Numbered from the stretch's first letter, positions 9,243 to 19,377 are shown. The stretch: DNA of 64,000 nucleotides from Nakamurella endophytica (GCF_014646215.1 NZ_BMNA01000004.1:142243-206242), one strand, 5' to 3'. Translations and numbers: made by a program. Notes: generated from the letters alone by a model not told the origin.

Positions 9243-10010
9243 TCACGTGAGCCACAGCCGGACGGCCAGCGCCAGCCCGGCCAGCGCGACGACGACCCGC
9301 AGCACGGTGGGCGGGACCCGGCGGACCAGCGTCGGGCCGAGCGCCCCGCCGACCAGGCAGCCGATGCCCAGCGGCAGCACCGCCGCCCACCGCACGTCGC
9401 CGGAGACGGCGAACAGCACCGCGGCCGTGGCGTTGGCCGCCCCCATCAACAGGTTCCGCAGCGCGGTCGCCCGCGGGAGCACCAGGTCGGTGCCGACGAC
9501 CAGCAGCGCCAGCACCATGACCCCGGCCGCGGCGCCGAAGTAGCCGCCGTAGACGTAGGCCAGGAACAGGCCGCCCGCGACCACCGGCCCGGTGTGCGCG
9601 GCCGGTCGCGGGCGCTCCGGGTGGGTCGCCGCCGAGCGCAGCGTGCGGATCCGCGGGGCGGCCAGCAGCAGCACCGACGCCAGCGCCACCAGGTACGGCA
9701 CCACCACGTCGAACGCCGAGGACGGCGTGGTCAGCAGCAGCGTCCCACCGACGGCGCCGCCCAGCACGGCCAGCGGCACCGCCCGCCGCACCGCGCCGCC
9801 CAGCCCGCGGAGCTCGGCGCGGGACCGGGACACCGAGCCGACCGAGCTGCCGATCAGCGCCACGGTGTTGGTGACGTTGGCGACCACCGGCGGCAGTCCC
9901 AGCGCCAGCAGCGCCGGGAACGACACCAGCGACGCCAACCCGGCGGTCGAGCCGATCACGCCGGCACCCACCCCGGCCACCGCCAGCAGGACCAGCTGCC
10001 ACAGCGTCAC
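9243..10010 (-). CDS. TSUP-family (TauE/SafE) membrane transporter
   Basis: 255-residue integral membrane protein with about seven hydrophobic helices. The N-terminal pattern GVGAGVIGSTAGLASLVSFP is typical of the sulfite exporter TauE/SafE (TSUP) family, which moves sulfur-containing or organic anions. It stands alone between the convergent pmmB and the META-domain lipoprotein gene, with no neighbour that reveals its substrate. Confidence 0.9.
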   Translation of the reverse strand: MTLWQLVLLAVAGVGAGVIGSTAGLASLVSFPALLALGLPPVVANVTNTVALIGSSVGSVSRSRAELRGLGGAVRRAVPLAVLGGAVGGTLLLTTPSSAFDVVVPYLVALASVLLLAAPRIRTLRSAATHPERPRPAAHTGPVVAGGLFLAYVYGGYFGAAAGVMVLALLVVGTDLVLPRATALRNLLMGAANATAAVLFAVSGDVRWAAVLPLGIGCLVGGALGPTLVRRVPPTVLRVVVALAGLALAVRLWLT

Positions 10011-10143
10011 CCGCGCCGCTCCCTCCGGCCCCCCGCCGGCCGGGACACCCCGCGGGGCCGGCGACCGGTCCCGCGGCTGGCATCACAGCACGCCCGTCCC
10101 GATGGCCGACCACCGCCGTCGGACCGGGGCCTCGCCGGGACGG

Positions 10144-11478
10144 TCAGCGGCGCATGCCGGGACCCTCGGGGATCGTGGCGTCCGGACCCGGGGACTTGGT
10201 CGGATCGAGGCCCGGGCCGGCCGGGCCGGAGCCGGGGGCGGTCGACCGCGGCGGCGGGGTTCCGGCCGTGATCGACAGGCCGGGCAGCGGGGTCCCCGTC
10301 GTCGGCCTGCCCGCCGGCCCTGGCACCGGCTCCTGGGCCGCGGCGAACACCAGCCCGCGGCCGTCCTCCGCGGTGACCGTGAGCCGGTTGCCGTCGACTC
10401 GGTACGCCACCGTCCCGCGGATGACGGCGAGCAGGGCGCGGTCCACGTCGTCCCTCGCCCCGCCGCACGCCCGCTGCGTGGTGATCACCGACCCGATCCG
10501 CAACTCGTCCTCGGTGACCGTGACCGGGCCGCTCCCGCTGTTGCAGGCTCCGGAGATCTGGAGCTGGTCACGGGACAGCACCACGGTGGGTGCCAGTCCG
10601 CCCGGGACGCTGGACACGGTGTCCCCGGTGACGAGCCCGTCGAGCACCCACTGCGTCCCGGTCAGCCGGCGCGGCTGCTCGGCCTCGAGCCGGACGGTCG
10701 CCCCGGTCGCGGAGAGCACGACGGTCCCGCCGTCGCGCCGGTACTCCGGACCGGCGGCCAGGAACCGTGCCAGCCAGGCGTCGTCCGCCCCGCGGGCGCC
10801 CGGACAGGCCATGTCCGAGGCGACGACGTCCGACACCGCCAACCGGCCGTCGCGCAACACCACCGTGGCGGAGTGAATGTTGCAACCTGCGTCCGCGGAC
10901 AGCCGGTCGCCGGCGAAGTCCACGGTCAGCGTGGAACCGGCCGCCAGCCGGTGCCCGGTGATCGACGTGGCGATCCACCGGCCGGCCGGCAGGGGGCTCG
11001 CGGCGGACCCGGATCCGGCTCCCGACCCGCTCGGCGAGCCCGCCGTGCCAAGGCCGGACGGACCGGCCGTCGTGGCGGAGCCGCCCGCGGACGAGCCGTC
11101 CGCCGCCGACGAGCCGGAGCCCGCAGCAGCGGTCGACCCGGCGGCACCCGGTGTTCCGGTGGCCGGCGCGGACGACGTGGCCGGTGCCGGCGACGAGGCC
11201 GGTGCCGGCGACGAGGCCGGTGCCGGCGACGAGGCCGGTGCCGGCGACGAGGCCGTCGTGCTCCCGGCGGAGCCGCCCGCGGGTGCCTGCCCGGCACAGC
11301 CGGCCAGCACCGCCGCGGCCACGGCGCCGGCGACCGCCACCCGGCAGGCGAGCAGCCAGGACGTCCGGCGACCGACCGGGCCCGTGCGGGGCGAGGCGGG
11401 GGCGCCGGTCGCCGGCTGCCGGGGCGGGGCGTCGGGCGCGGAGCGGGGTGCCGGGGGACGGGCGGATGTGGTCGTCAC
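10144..11478 (-). CDS. Lipoprotein with two META (DUF306) domains
   Basis: About 444 residues from the GTG at 11478. A signal sequence ends in the lipobox LAGC, followed by a long Ser/Ala/Pro/Gly-rich stalk that includes four SSPAPA-type repeats. Two META/DUF306 domains follow: one beginning at PLPAGRWIATSITG with a CNIHSA core, the other at TGTQWVLDGL with an ACNSGSG core. META domains occur in surface stress proteins such as HslJ. A GTG at 11616 overlaps the upp stop as GTGA and could be used instead, but it would put about 85 residues before the hydrophobic helix, so the inner GTG is preferred. Function unknown. Confidence 0.8.
   Translation of the reverse strand: MTTTSARPPAPRSAPDAPPRQPATGAPASPRTGPVGRRTSWLLACRVAVAGAVAAAVLAGCAGQAPAGGSAGSTTASSPAPASSPAPASSPAPASSPAPATSSAPATGTPGAAGSTAAAGSGSSAADGSSAGGSATTAGPSGLGTAGSPSGSGAGSGSAASPLPAGRWIATSITGHRLAAGSTLTVDFAGDRLSADAGCNIHSATVVLRDGRLAVSDVVASDMACPGARGADDAWLARFLAAGPEYRRDGGTVVLSATGATVRLEAEQPRRLTGTQWVLDGLVTGDTVSSVPGGLAPTVVLSRDQLQISGACNSGSGPVTVTEDELRIGSVITTQRACGGARDDVDRALLAVIRGTVAYRVDGNRLTVTAEDGRGLVFAAAQEPVPGPAGRPTTGTPLPGLSITAGTPPPRSTAPGSGPAGPGLDPTKSPGPDATIPEGPGMRR
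11180..11251. repeat. Four tandem 18-bp repeats in lipoprotein stalk
   Basis: Unit GCCGGTGCCGGCGACGAG repeats four times without interruption (11180, 11198, 11216, 11234). It encodes Ser-Ser-Pro-Ala-Pro-Ala units on the minus strand. The copies are identical, so copy number may vary between strains. Confidence 0.9.
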
Positions 11479-11612
11479 ACCTGCAGGACGCGGCGGATGC
11501 CGTCCGGGGTTGCATCGGGATCGCGACCAGAACGGCCGAGCCACGAGCACTGTCAGGATTGGCAGGGACCGGGACGGTGCGCACGCACCGTTCCGCTGCC
11601 GCTGGTCGCCGG

Positions 11613-12266
11613 TCACACCGACCCGAACTGCCGGTCCCCGGCGTCACCGAGACCGGGGACGATGTACCCGGAGTCGTTGAGCCGCTCGTCGACCGACGCG
11701 GTGACCACCCGCACCGGCAGCCCGGCCGACGCCAGGGTGGCCAGGCCCTCCGGTGCCGCCAGCGCGCAGATCGCCGTGACGTCGGTGGCGCCGCGCGCGG
11801 TCAAGAGCTCGATGGTGTGCACCATCGACCCGCCGGTGGCCAGCATGGGGTCCAGGACGTACACCGGCCGGCCGGCCAGCGTCTCGGGCAGCGACTCCAT
11901 GTAGGGCGTCGGCTGCAGCGTGGTCTCGTCCCTGGCCAGCCCGACGAACCCCATCTGCGCCTCCGGGATCAGCGCGTGCGCCTGGTCGGCCATGCCCAGG
12001 CCGGCGCGCAGCACCGGCACCAGCAGCGGCGGGTTCGCCAGCCGCACGGCCGACGTCCTGGCCACCGGGGTGTGGATGGCGAAGCGCTCGACCGCCAGGT
12101 CCCGGGTCGCCTCGTAGATCAGCATCAGGGTCAGCTCGCGCAGCGCGGCGCGGAACGTCGCGTTGTCCGTCCGGGCGTCCCGCATCGTCGACAGCCGGGC
12201 GACGGCCAGCGGGTGGTCGACGACGGTGACGGGCAGCCCCGCCGGGACCTCGTGCGGCGACGGCAT
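11613..12266 (-). CDS. upp: Uracil phosphoribosyltransferase
   Basis: 217-residue enzyme forming UMP from uracil and PRPP. The family PRPP-binding region is seen as [19 protein letters not shown], and the C-terminal uracil-binding stretch as [19 protein letters not shown]. The ATG at 12266 has AGGAG at good spacing and gives the standard family length; the longer frame to 12476 overlaps the divergent deoC promoter. It recovers uracil released by pyrimidine nucleoside phosphorolysis in this locus. Confidence 0.96.
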   Translation of the reverse strand: MPSPHEVPAGLPVTVVDHPLAVARLSTMRDARTDNATFRAALRELTLMLIYEATRDLAVERFAIHTPVARTSAVRLANPPLLVPVLRAGLGMADQAHALIPEAQMGFVGLARDETTLQPTPYMESLPETLAGRPVYVLDPMLATGGSMVHTIELLTARGATDVTAICALAAPEGLATLASAGLPVRVVTASVDERLNDSGYIVPGLGDAGDRQFGSV

Positions 12267-12385
12267 CGCGGGCTCCTGACGCTCGGTCGGGCGGGACTGC
12301 GGGCACCGCCCGATGGCTGCACGGTAGTCGACCGCCCGCGACCGGGACGGCCGTCGCCGCCCCGCCCGGCCCGGGCTTGCGGACC

Positions 12386-12391
12386 TAGACT
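12386..12391 (+). promoter_or_regulatory. -10 element for leaderless deoC
   Basis: TAGACT lies 6 nt before the deoC ATG, and no Shine-Dalgarno sequence is visible, consistent with a leaderless transcript. Confidence 0.45.
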
Positions 12392-12397
12392 GCCCCG

Positions 12398-13483
12398 ATG
12401 GACACCGCACGGCCGCAGGGCGGCGCCGCGGCGCTCGCCGAGCCCGGCGCCGGGCCGGACGCCACCACCCCCGCACTGCCCGCGGGCACCGCCGGGACGG
12501 CCGGGGGGCTGCAGCAGCGTCCCGCCCCGTCGCCCGGGCTGCGCACCGACGCCGAACTGTCCGACGCCACCCGCGACGACTCGTCGCTGCGCCGGTTCCT
12601 GCGCGGACTGCCCGGCATCGACCCGGTCGGCCTCGAGCAGCGTGCGGCCGGCCTGGCCACCCGCTCGATCAAGAAGAACAGCAAGCTGCAGGCCATCGAC
12701 CTGGCCATCTCGATGGTCGACCTGACGACGCTCGAGGGCGCGGACACCCCCGGCAAGGTCCGGTCGCTGGCCGCCAAGGCCCGCCGTCCCGATCCTGCGC
12801 AGCCGGGCGTCCCGTCCGTCGCCGCCGTCTGCGTCTACCCCGACCTGGTCGCGGTGGCCGCCGAGCAGCTGGCCGGCAGCGGCGTCGGCGTCGCCTCGGT
12901 GGCGACCGCGTTCCCCTCCGGAAGAGCCGCGCTGGCCGTCAAGCTGGCCGACGTCCGGTCCGCCGTGGACGCCGGCGCGACCGAGATCGACATGGTGATC
13001 GACCGCGGCGCCTTCCTGGCGGGCCGCTTCGGCGAGGTCTTCGACCAGATCGTCGCCGTCCGGCAGGCCTGCGCCGGGCGCCGCCTCAAGGTCATCCTGG
13101 AGACCGGCGAGCTGGGCACCTACGACAACGTCCGCCGCGCGGCGTGGCTCGCGCTGCTGGCCGGCGGCGACTTCGTGAAGACCTCGACCGGCAAGGTGTC
13201 CCCCGCGGCGACGCTGCCGGTCACCCAGGTCCTGCTGCAGGCGGTCGCCGACTGGCACGCCCGCACCGGCGAGTACCGCGCGGTCAAGCCGGCCGGCGGC
13301 ATCCGCACCACCAAGGACGCCGTCCGGCACCTGGTGGCGGTCAACGAGGTCGCCGGCCCGGCATGGCTGGACCCCTACCTGTTCCGCTTCGGCGCGTCGT
13401 CGCTGCTCAACGACCTGTTGCTGCAGCGCCGGACGCAACGCGAGGGCCACTACAGCGGACCCGACTACGTGACGGTGGACTGA
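12398..13483 (+). CDS. deoC: Deoxyribose-phosphate aldolase
   Basis: 361-residue class I aldolase cleaving 2-deoxyribose-5-phosphate to glyceraldehyde-3-phosphate and acetaldehyde. The Schiff-base lysine lies in DFVKTSTGK (K261) and the second active-site lysine in AVKPAGGIR (K297). The chain is longer than E. coli DeoC (259 residues) and belongs to the eukaryote-like type, with an added low-complexity N-terminus of about 45 residues. The aldehyde dehydrogenase gene starts one base after the stop, so the acetaldehyde product can be removed by its neighbour. Confidence 0.95.
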   Translation: MDTARPQGGAAALAEPGAGPDATTPALPAGTAGTAGGLQQRPAPSPGLRTDAELSDATRDDSSLRRFLRGLPGIDPVGLEQRAAGLATRSIKKNSKLQAIDLAISMVDLTTLEGADTPGKVRSLAAKARRPDPAQPGVPSVAAVCVYPDLVAVAAEQLAGSGVGVASVATAFPSGRAALAVKLADVRSAVDAGATEIDMVIDRGAFLAGRFGEVFDQIVAVRQACAGRRLKVILETGELGTYDNVRRAAWLALLAGGDFVKTSTGKVSPAATLPVTQVLLQAVADWHARTGEYRAVKPAGGIRTTKDAVRHLVAVNEVAGPAWLDPYLFRFGASSLLNDLLLQRRTQREGHYSGPDYVTVD

Positions 13484-13484
13484 C

Positions 13485-14972
13485 ATGACGGCGATCGCCC
13501 CCCATCCCACGCCCGGCTCCGCGCTGGAGTGGGACTACGCCCCCGCACCGGAGTCGGCCGCCATCGGCCGGATCCGGGACCGCTACCGCATGTACCTGGA
13601 CGGCGACTTCGTCGACGGCCAGGGCGACGACCTGACGTCGGTCAACCCGGCCACCGAGGAGCCGCTGGCCACCGTCTCCACCGCCTCCGCGGCCGACGTG
13701 GACCGGGCCGTCACGGCCGCCCGTCGGGCGTACGAGGGCCCGTGGTCGGCCATGCCGGCCGCCGAGCGGGGCAAGTACCTGTTCCGCATCGCCCGCGGCA
13801 TCGCCGAGCGCGCCCGCGAGTTGGCCGTGGTGGAGACCCTGGACAACGGCAAGCCGATCAAGGAGTCCCGCGACGTCGACGTCCCCACCGCGTCGGCGCA
13901 CTTCTTCTACCACGCCGGCTGGGCGGACAAGCTGGCACACGCGGGCCTCGGCCCCGCCCCGCGGCCGTTGGGCGTGGTGGGCCAGGTCATCCCGTGGAAC
14001 TTCCCGTTGCTGATGGCGGCCTGGAAGATCGCCCCGGCGCTGGCCGCGGGCAACACCGTGGTGCTCAAGCCGGCCGAGACGACCCCGCTGACGGCGCTGG
14101 TCCTGGCCGAGATCCTCGCCGACGCCGGACTTCCCGACGGCGTGGTGAACATCCTGCCCGGCGCCGGCGACGTGGGGCAGGCCCTGGTCCGCCACCCGGG
14201 CATCGACAAGGTCGCCTTCACCGGGTCGACCGAGGTCGGCCGGCAGATCCAGTCCGCGCTGGCCGGCACCGGGCGCGCGCTCACCCTGGAGCTGGGCGGC
14301 AAGGCGGCCAACATCGTGTTCGACGACGCGCCGCTGGACCAGGCGGTCGAGGGCATCGTCAACGGCATCTTCTTCAACCAGGGTCACGTCTGCTGCGCGG
14401 GCTCCCGCCTGCTGGTGCAGGAGTCGGTCGCCGACGAGGTGCTGGACAAGCTGCGCCTGCGGATCTCGACGCTGCGGCTCGGAGATCCCATGGACAAGAA
14501 CACCGACGTCGGCGCGGTCAACTCCGCGGAACAGCTGCAGCGCATCACCGAGCTGTCCGCCACCGGCGACCTCGAGGGCGCGCAGCGCTGGACGTCGCCG
14601 TGCCCGCTGCCGGACCGCGGGTACTTCTTCCCGCCGACGGTGTTCAGCGGCGTCACGCAGTCCATGCGGATCGCCCGGGACGAGATCTTCGGCCCGGTGC
14701 TGTCCGTGCTGACCTTCCGCACCCCGGACGAGGCGGTCGCCAAGGCCAACAACACGCCGTACGGGCTGTCGGCCGGCGTCTGGACCGAGAAGGGCTCGCG
14801 GATCCTGGGCATGGCCTCCGCGCTGCGGGCCGGCGTGGTCTGGGCCAACACCTTCAACAGGTTCGACCCCACCGCCGCGTTCGGCGGGTACCGGGAGTCG
14901 GGTTTCGGTCGCGAGGGCGGCAGGGCCGGCCTGGCGGCGTACCTGCGGTCCGACGAGGGAGCACAGGCGTGA
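13485..14972 (+). CDS. Aldehyde dehydrogenase, catalytic partner in deoC operon
   Basis: 495-residue NAD(P)-dependent aldehyde dehydrogenase with a complete active site: general base E269 in LELGGKA and catalytic C303 in GHVCCAGSR. The cofactor-fold segment FTGSTEVGR and the substrate-anchor region QVIPWNFPL are also clear. It lies 1 nt downstream of deoC and overlaps the next gene as GTGA. The inferred role is oxidation of acetaldehyde from DeoC to acetate. Confidence 0.93.
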   Translation: MTAIAPHPTPGSALEWDYAPAPESAAIGRIRDRYRMYLDGDFVDGQGDDLTSVNPATEEPLATVSTASAADVDRAVTAARRAYEGPWSAMPAAERGKYLFRIARGIAERARELAVVETLDNGKPIKESRDVDVPTASAHFFYHAGWADKLAHAGLGPAPRPLGVVGQVIPWNFPLLMAAWKIAPALAAGNTVVLKPAETTPLTALVLAEILADAGLPDGVVNILPGAGDVGQALVRHPGIDKVAFTGSTEVGRQIQSALAGTGRALTLELGGKAANIVFDDAPLDQAVEGIVNGIFFNQGHVCCAGSRLLVQESVADEVLDKLRLRISTLRLGDPMDKNTDVGAVNSAEQLQRITELSATGDLEGAQRWTSPCPLPDRGYFFPPTVFSGVTQSMRIARDEIFGPVLSVLTFRTPDEAVAKANNTPYGLSAGVWTEKGSRILGMASALRAGVVWANTFNRFDPTAAFGGYRESGFGREGGRAGLAAYLRSDEGAQA

Positions 14973-15859
14973 GCCAGCAACGACTTCCGGTCGCCAAGAC
15001 CTACAAGCTGTTCGTCGGCGGGGCCTTCCCGCGGTCCGAGTCGGGCCGCACCTACCCGGTCCGCGGGCCGGGCGGCGAGTTCCTCGCCAACGTCGCCCGG
15101 GCCTCCCGCAAGGACGCCCGGGACGCCGTGGTGGCGGCCCGCAAGGCGTTCCGCGGCTGGGCCGGCACCACCGCGTACAACCGCGGCCAGGTGGTGTACC
15201 GGATCGCCGAGATGCTCGAGGGCCGGCGCGCGCAGTTCGTCGACCTCCTGGTCACCGGTGACGGCGCCGACCCGGCGGCGGCCGGTGCGGCCGTCGACGC
15301 CGCGGTGGACCGGATCGTGCACTTCGCGGGCTGGACCGACAAGCTGGCCGCGGTGTGGGGCAGCGCCAACCCGGTCGCCGGCCCGTACTTCTCGTTCTCG
15401 GTGCCGGAGCCCACCGGCGTGGTGGCGGCGCTGGCCCCGCCCGACGACGCCCTGCTCGGGCTGGTGTCGGTGGTCGCCCCGATCATCGCGTCGGGCAACA
15501 CCGTGGTGGTCCTCGCGGCGCCGGACCACCCCTTGCCGGCCATCGCCCTGGCCGAGGTGCTGGCCACCTCCGATCTGCCGGGGGGCGTGGTCAACATCCT
15601 CACCGGTGACCCGGCCGAGATCGCCCCGCACCTGGCGGCCCACGGCGACGTCGACGCGCTGGACCTGACCGGGGCGGGCGCCGAGTTGCGCGCCGACCTG
15701 GAGCGCGCCGCCGCCGGCACCGTCAAGCGCGTCCACGTCCCCACCGGCTCGGACTGGACCGCCCCGCCCGGTACCGCCCGGCTGCGCGCCTTCCTCGAGG
15801 TCAAGACGGTCTGGCACCCCACCGGCGCGGTCTCGCTGACCGGCGGCGGCGGCTACTGA
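14969..15859 (+). CDS. Truncated, catalytically dead aldehyde dehydrogenase paralogue
   Basis: 296 residues aligning with only the N-terminal (Rossmann) part of aldehyde dehydrogenases: FVGGAFPRSESGRTYPV at the start, then a degenerate cofactor pocket where the usual PWNFP segment reads PPDDA. It lacks the LELGG glutamate motif and the catalytic cysteine, and ends in a short unrelated tail. The GTG start overlaps the upstream stop as GTGA. The order of active dehydrogenase plus inactive truncated copy recalls the two-domain ALDH16 family, split here into two coupled genes (inference). It is probably a structural subunit rather than a decaying gene, because the frame is intact. Confidence 0.82.
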   Translation: MSQQRLPVAKTYKLFVGGAFPRSESGRTYPVRGPGGEFLANVARASRKDARDAVVAARKAFRGWAGTTAYNRGQVVYRIAEMLEGRRAQFVDLLVTGDGADPAAAGAAVDAAVDRIVHFAGWTDKLAAVWGSANPVAGPYFSFSVPEPTGVVAALAPPDDALLGLVSVVAPIIASGNTVVVLAAPDHPLPAIALAEVLATSDLPGGVVNILTGDPAEIAPHLAAHGDVDALDLTGAGAELRADLERAAAGTVKRVHVPTGSDWTAPPGTARLRAFLEVKTVWHPTGAVSLTGGGGY

Positions 15860-16056
15860 CGGCAGGTCCGCTGCCCGGGCCGGCGGCCGCCCCGCGCCGG
15901 CCGGCGCCGATGAGCTTGGTCACAGCAAGCGTCATCTGCCGCACCGGCGGCGTCGGGGCCGGTCGACGGTGTGGGGTTCGCCGTCGTCCTCTCGTACCCT
16001 GTGAGGGTCACCTAACGTCCGTGCGCGCCGCGCACCCCAGTTCCGCAGGAGCATGC

Positions 16057-17469
16057 ATGCCCGCGCTGTCCGAGTCCGCCGCCGACACCCCGGCACCGGC
16101 TGCCGACGCGGCGGCCACCGGCGGCCTGCGGGTCGCCGTCGTGGGTGCGGGGCCTGCCGGGATCTACGCCGCCGACATCCTGACCACGCGGGACCCGTCC
16201 GCCACCGTCGACATCTTCGACCGGCTGCCCACCCCCTACGGGCTGATCCGGTACGGGGTCGCCCCGGACCACCCCCGGATCAAGCAGATCATCGTCGCGC
16301 TGCACCGGGTCATGGAGAACCCGCGCATCCAGTTCTTCGGCAACGTGCACGTCGGCGCGGATCTGAAGGTCGACGAGCTGCGGACGTACTACGACGCGAT
16401 CGTGTTCGCCACCGGCGCCGAGCGCGACCGGTCGATCGGCATCCCCGGTGAGGACCTGCACGGTTCGTACGGCGCCGCCGACTTCGTCGCCTTCTACGAC
16501 TCCCACCCCGACCGGGAGCAGGTCTGGGACCTCACCCACGCCCGGTCGGTCGCCGTGATCGGCGTCGGCAACGTCGGTCTGGACGTCGCCCGGCTGCTCG
16601 CCCGGACCGGCGACGAGCTGCTGTACACCGACATCCCGGCGCACGTGCACGAGGTGCTGCGCAACTCGGCCGTCACCGACGTCCACATGTTCGCCCGCCG
16701 CGGGCCGGCGCAGGCCAAGTTCACGCCGGTCGAACTGCGCGAGCTGGACCACTCCCCCAATGTGCAGGTGGTCGTCGCCCCGGAGGGCATGGAGTTCGAC
16801 GCGGCGTCGGAAGCGGCGCTGGGGCAGTCGAAGTCGCTGCGCATGGTGGTCGACGTGCTGTCCGAGTGGGCCATGCGGGACCCGGAGCCCGGACCGCACC
16901 GCCGCATCCACATCCACTTCCTCGAGAACCCGATCGAGATCCTGGGTGAGGACGGGCATGTCGTCGGTCTGCGGACCGAGCACCAGGAGCTGACCGGCGG
17001 CGGCAACGTCCGCGGCACCGGCGAGTTCACCGACTGGGAGGTGCAGGCGGTGTACCGCGCCGTCGGCTACCGCTCCGAGTCCATCGAGGACCTCCCGTTC
17101 GACACCGTGAAGCTGGTGCTGCCCAACGCAGGCGGCCGGGTGCTGGACCTGGACGGCGAGCCGCTGCCGGCCACCTACGCCACCGGCTGGGTCAAGCGCG
17201 GTCCGGTGGGGCTCATCGGGCACACCAAGTCCGACGCCGCCGAGACCGTCGGCCACCTGCTCGCCGACGCGCCGACCCTGACCCGCGCCCCGCAGCGCAG
17301 CCGCGACGCCGTCAAGGCCCTGCTGGAGAGCAAGGGCCTGCCGGTGACCGACTTCGAGGGCTGGGACCGCCTCGACGCGCACGAGCTGGGACTGGGCGAG
17401 CCGCACGGCCGCGGCCGGGTCAAGGTGCACACCCGCGAGGGCATGACCGGGGTCGCCCGCATCCGGTGA
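16057..17469 (+). CDS. fprA: NADPH-ferredoxin reductase, adrenodoxin-reductase type
   Basis: 470-residue FAD enzyme transferring electrons between NADPH and ferredoxins. The FAD dinucleotide fold GAGPAGIYAAD starts at residue 30, the NADPH-binding GVGNVGLDVARLL at about residue 169, and the family C-terminal FAD segment is seen in GWVKRGPVGLIGHTKSDA. The ATG at 16057 follows AGGAG closely and gives the FprA length of about 456-470; the frame from 15910 adds unrelated sequence. A possible -10 (TACCCT) lies at 15995-16000. It could supply electrons to the P450 encoded 12 kb away (speculative). Confidence 0.94.
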   Translation: MPALSESAADTPAPAADAAATGGLRVAVVGAGPAGIYAADILTTRDPSATVDIFDRLPTPYGLIRYGVAPDHPRIKQIIVALHRVMENPRIQFFGNVHVGADLKVDELRTYYDAIVFATGAERDRSIGIPGEDLHGSYGAADFVAFYDSHPDREQVWDLTHARSVAVIGVGNVGLDVARLLARTGDELLYTDIPAHVHEVLRNSAVTDVHMFARRGPAQAKFTPVELRELDHSPNVQVVVAPEGMEFDAASEAALGQSKSLRMVVDVLSEWAMRDPEPGPHRRIHIHFLENPIEILGEDGHVVGLRTEHQELTGGGNVRGTGEFTDWEVQAVYRAVGYRSESIEDLPFDTVKLVLPNAGGRVLDLDGEPLPATYATGWVKRGPVGLIGHTKSDAAETVGHLLADAPTLTRAPQRSRDAVKALLESKGLPVTDFEGWDRLDAHELGLGEPHGRGRVKVHTREGMTGVARIR

Positions 17470-17509
17470 CCGGCAGCCCACGCCGGGTCGACGCCCGGGG
17501 CGGACGCTC

Positions 17510-18085
17510 GTGACAGACGCCCCGGCGGGGCGCCGGCTGTCCGTGCTGTCCGCCGCCGACGCGGACCGGCTCCGCGAGCTGCCCTTCACCTACCCCACCC
17601 CCGGCTGCACGGCGGGCGACGTCGCACCGGCGGGCCTGCGCCTGCTCCGCGTCCGTCACCGGTTGCCGCCGGAGGCGGACCTGGACCTCGCGGCGGTCGC
17701 GCTGTTCGGGTGGGGCCCGCAGCGTTCGGTCGGCCGGGTGGCCGCGTCGTCGCCGGTGGTCCGCCAGGGTGCCGTCGCGCTGCTCCGGCTGGGCGTCGGC
17801 CCGCTGCGGATCACCGCACCGGTCCGGGTGGTGGACGTCGTGCACGGACCGACGACCCGAGGGTGGGCGTACGGCAGCCTGCCCGGCCACCCGGAGACCG
17901 GTGAGGAACGCTTCCAGCTGGACCTCGACACCGCCTCGGGGCGCCTCGTGCTGACCGTGACCGCCATGTCCCGCGAGGCCACCTGGTGGATGCGGGCGGC
18001 CGCCCCGCTGGCCCGGTCGGTCCAGCGGGCCGCGGCGCACCGGTACGCCCGGTCGGCCGACCGCGCGGCGCTGCCGGGCCGCTGA
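17510..18085 (+). CDS. DUF1990 family protein
   Basis: 191-residue protein matching the DUF1990 pattern: FTYPTPG near residue 26, the G-W-G segment in ALFGWGP, and the C-terminal [17 protein letters not shown] region. The family is widespread in actinobacteria and plants and has no established biochemical role. It starts with GTG 40 nt after fprA in the same direction and may be co-transcribed. Confidence 0.85.
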   Translation: MTDAPAGRRLSVLSAADADRLRELPFTYPTPGCTAGDVAPAGLRLLRVRHRLPPEADLDLAAVALFGWGPQRSVGRVAASSPVVRQGAVALLRLGVGPLRITAPVRVVDVVHGPTTRGWAYGSLPGHPETGEERFQLDLDTASGRLVLTVTAMSREATWWMRAAAPLARSVQRAAAHRYARSADRAALPGR

Positions 18086-18233
18086 GACCGGCGGCGGGGA
18101 CACTGCAGCCGCGCCGGCCGGACCTGGCTACAGTCGCGCACGGCGCCGTCGCGGGCGTCGACCCGGACCGGTCCGGGTCCGGCCCGCCCGTCCCGTCGCC
18201 GCCCGTCCCGCCGGATCACCGAGGAGCCAGCAA

Positions 18234-19319
18234 ATGCCGCAGACCGTGCAGGGTGTCATCTCCCGGGCCAAGGACGCCCCGGTCGAGCTGACCACGATCG
18301 TCGTGCCGGACCCCGGGCCCGGCGAGGCGGTGGTGCAGATCCAGGCCTGCGGGGTGTGCCACACCGACCTGCACTACAAGACCGGCGGCATCGGCGACGA
18401 CTACCCGTACCTGCTCGGCCACGAGGCGGCCGGCGTGGTCGAGTCGGTGGGCGACGGCGTCACCGAGGTGCAGCCCGGCGACTACGTGATCCTCAACTGG
18501 CGCGCGGTGTGCGGCGAGTGCCGCGCCTGCCGCCGCGGCCGGCCCTGGTACTGCTTCAACACCCACAACGCCCGGCAGAAGATGACGCTGGAGGACGGCA
18601 CCGAGCTGTCCCCCGCCCTAGGCATCGGCGCGTTCGTCGAGAAGACGCTCGTCGCCGCCGGCCAGTGCACCAAGGTCGACTCCGCGGCCCCCGCGACCGT
18701 CGCCGGGCTGCTCGGTTGCGGCGTCATGGCCGGCATCGGCGCCGCCATCAACACCGGGGCCGTCACCCGCAACGACAGCGTCGCGGTCATCGGCTGCGGC
18801 GGGGTCGGCGACGCCGCCATCGCCGGCGCCCGGCTGGTCGGCGCGCACACCGTCATCGCGATCGACACGGACCAGCGGAAGCTGGATTGGGCCAGGGAGT
18901 TCGGCGCCACGCACACCGTGCTGGCCTCCGACGGCGACGTCGTCGAGCAGGTGCAGGCACTGACCGGCGGTTTCGGCGTGGACGTGGCGATCGACGCCGT
19001 CGGGCTGCCGCAGACCTGGAAGCAGGCGTTCTACCTGCGCGACCTGGCCGGCACGGTCGTCCTGGTCGGCGTCCCCAACCCGGCGGCGCAGCTCGAGATC
19101 CCGCTCATCGACGTCTTCGGCCGCGGCGGCAGCCTCAAGAGCTCCTGGTACGGGGACTGCCTGCCCACCCGGGACTTCCCCGTGCTGATCGACCTGTACC
19201 TGCAGGGCCGGCTGCCGCTGGACCGGTTCGTCACCGAGCAGATCGGGCTCACCGACATCGAGGCGGCCTTCGAGAAGATGCACCACGGCGACGTGCTGCG
19301 CTCCGTCGTCGTCCTCTGA
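18234..19319 (+). CDS. mscR: S-(hydroxymethyl)mycothiol dehydrogenase / S-nitrosomycothiol reductase
   Basis: 361-residue zinc alcohol dehydrogenase. Catalytic zinc ligands are visible as C42 in CGVCHTD and H63-E64 in LGHEAAG; the structural zinc site uses C93, C96, C99 and C107. The NAD fold [10 protein letters not shown] lies mid-protein. The sequence is of the mycothiol-dependent formaldehyde dehydrogenase type, which oxidises the mycothiol-formaldehyde adduct and can reduce S-nitrosomycothiol. Its presence implies that the host makes mycothiol. The leader of about 100 nt contains a TACAGT hexamer at 18129-18134. Confidence 0.95.
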   Translation: MPQTVQGVISRAKDAPVELTTIVVPDPGPGEAVVQIQACGVCHTDLHYKTGGIGDDYPYLLGHEAAGVVESVGDGVTEVQPGDYVILNWRAVCGECRACRRGRPWYCFNTHNARQKMTLEDGTELSPALGIGAFVEKTLVAAGQCTKVDSAAPATVAGLLGCGVMAGIGAAINTGAVTRNDSVAVIGCGGVGDAAIAGARLVGAHTVIAIDTDQRKLDWAREFGATHTVLASDGDVVEQVQALTGGFGVDVAIDAVGLPQTWKQAFYLRDLAGTVVLVGVPNPAAQLEIPLIDVFGRGGSLKSSWYGDCLPTRDFPVLIDLYLQGRLPLDRFVTEQIGLTDIEAAFEKMHHGDVLRSVVVL

Positions 19320-19337
19320 GCTGGTCCCGTTCAGTCG

Positions 19338-19368
19338 GGGCACCGGCCGGCTCGCCCGGCCGGTGCCC
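19338..19368. terminator. Bidirectional terminator between mscR and DUF5302 gene
   Basis: Perfect 13-bp stem (GGGCACCGGCCGG at 19338-19350, complement at 19356-19368) with a 5-nt loop, placed between two convergent genes. Confidence 0.75.
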
Positions 19369-19377
19369 GCCGCGGGC

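Noticed and set aside
11479-11616. Extended start of the META lipoprotein overlapping upp by GTGA
   Set aside because: It would place about 85 residues ahead of the signal helix. The overlap may be chance, so the inner GTG was preferred, though not proven.
14969-15859. Second dehydrogenase as a pseudogene
   Set aside because: The frame is intact, starts with a precise GTGA overlap and keeps coherent sequence to its stop, so a non-catalytic subunit is more likely than decay.
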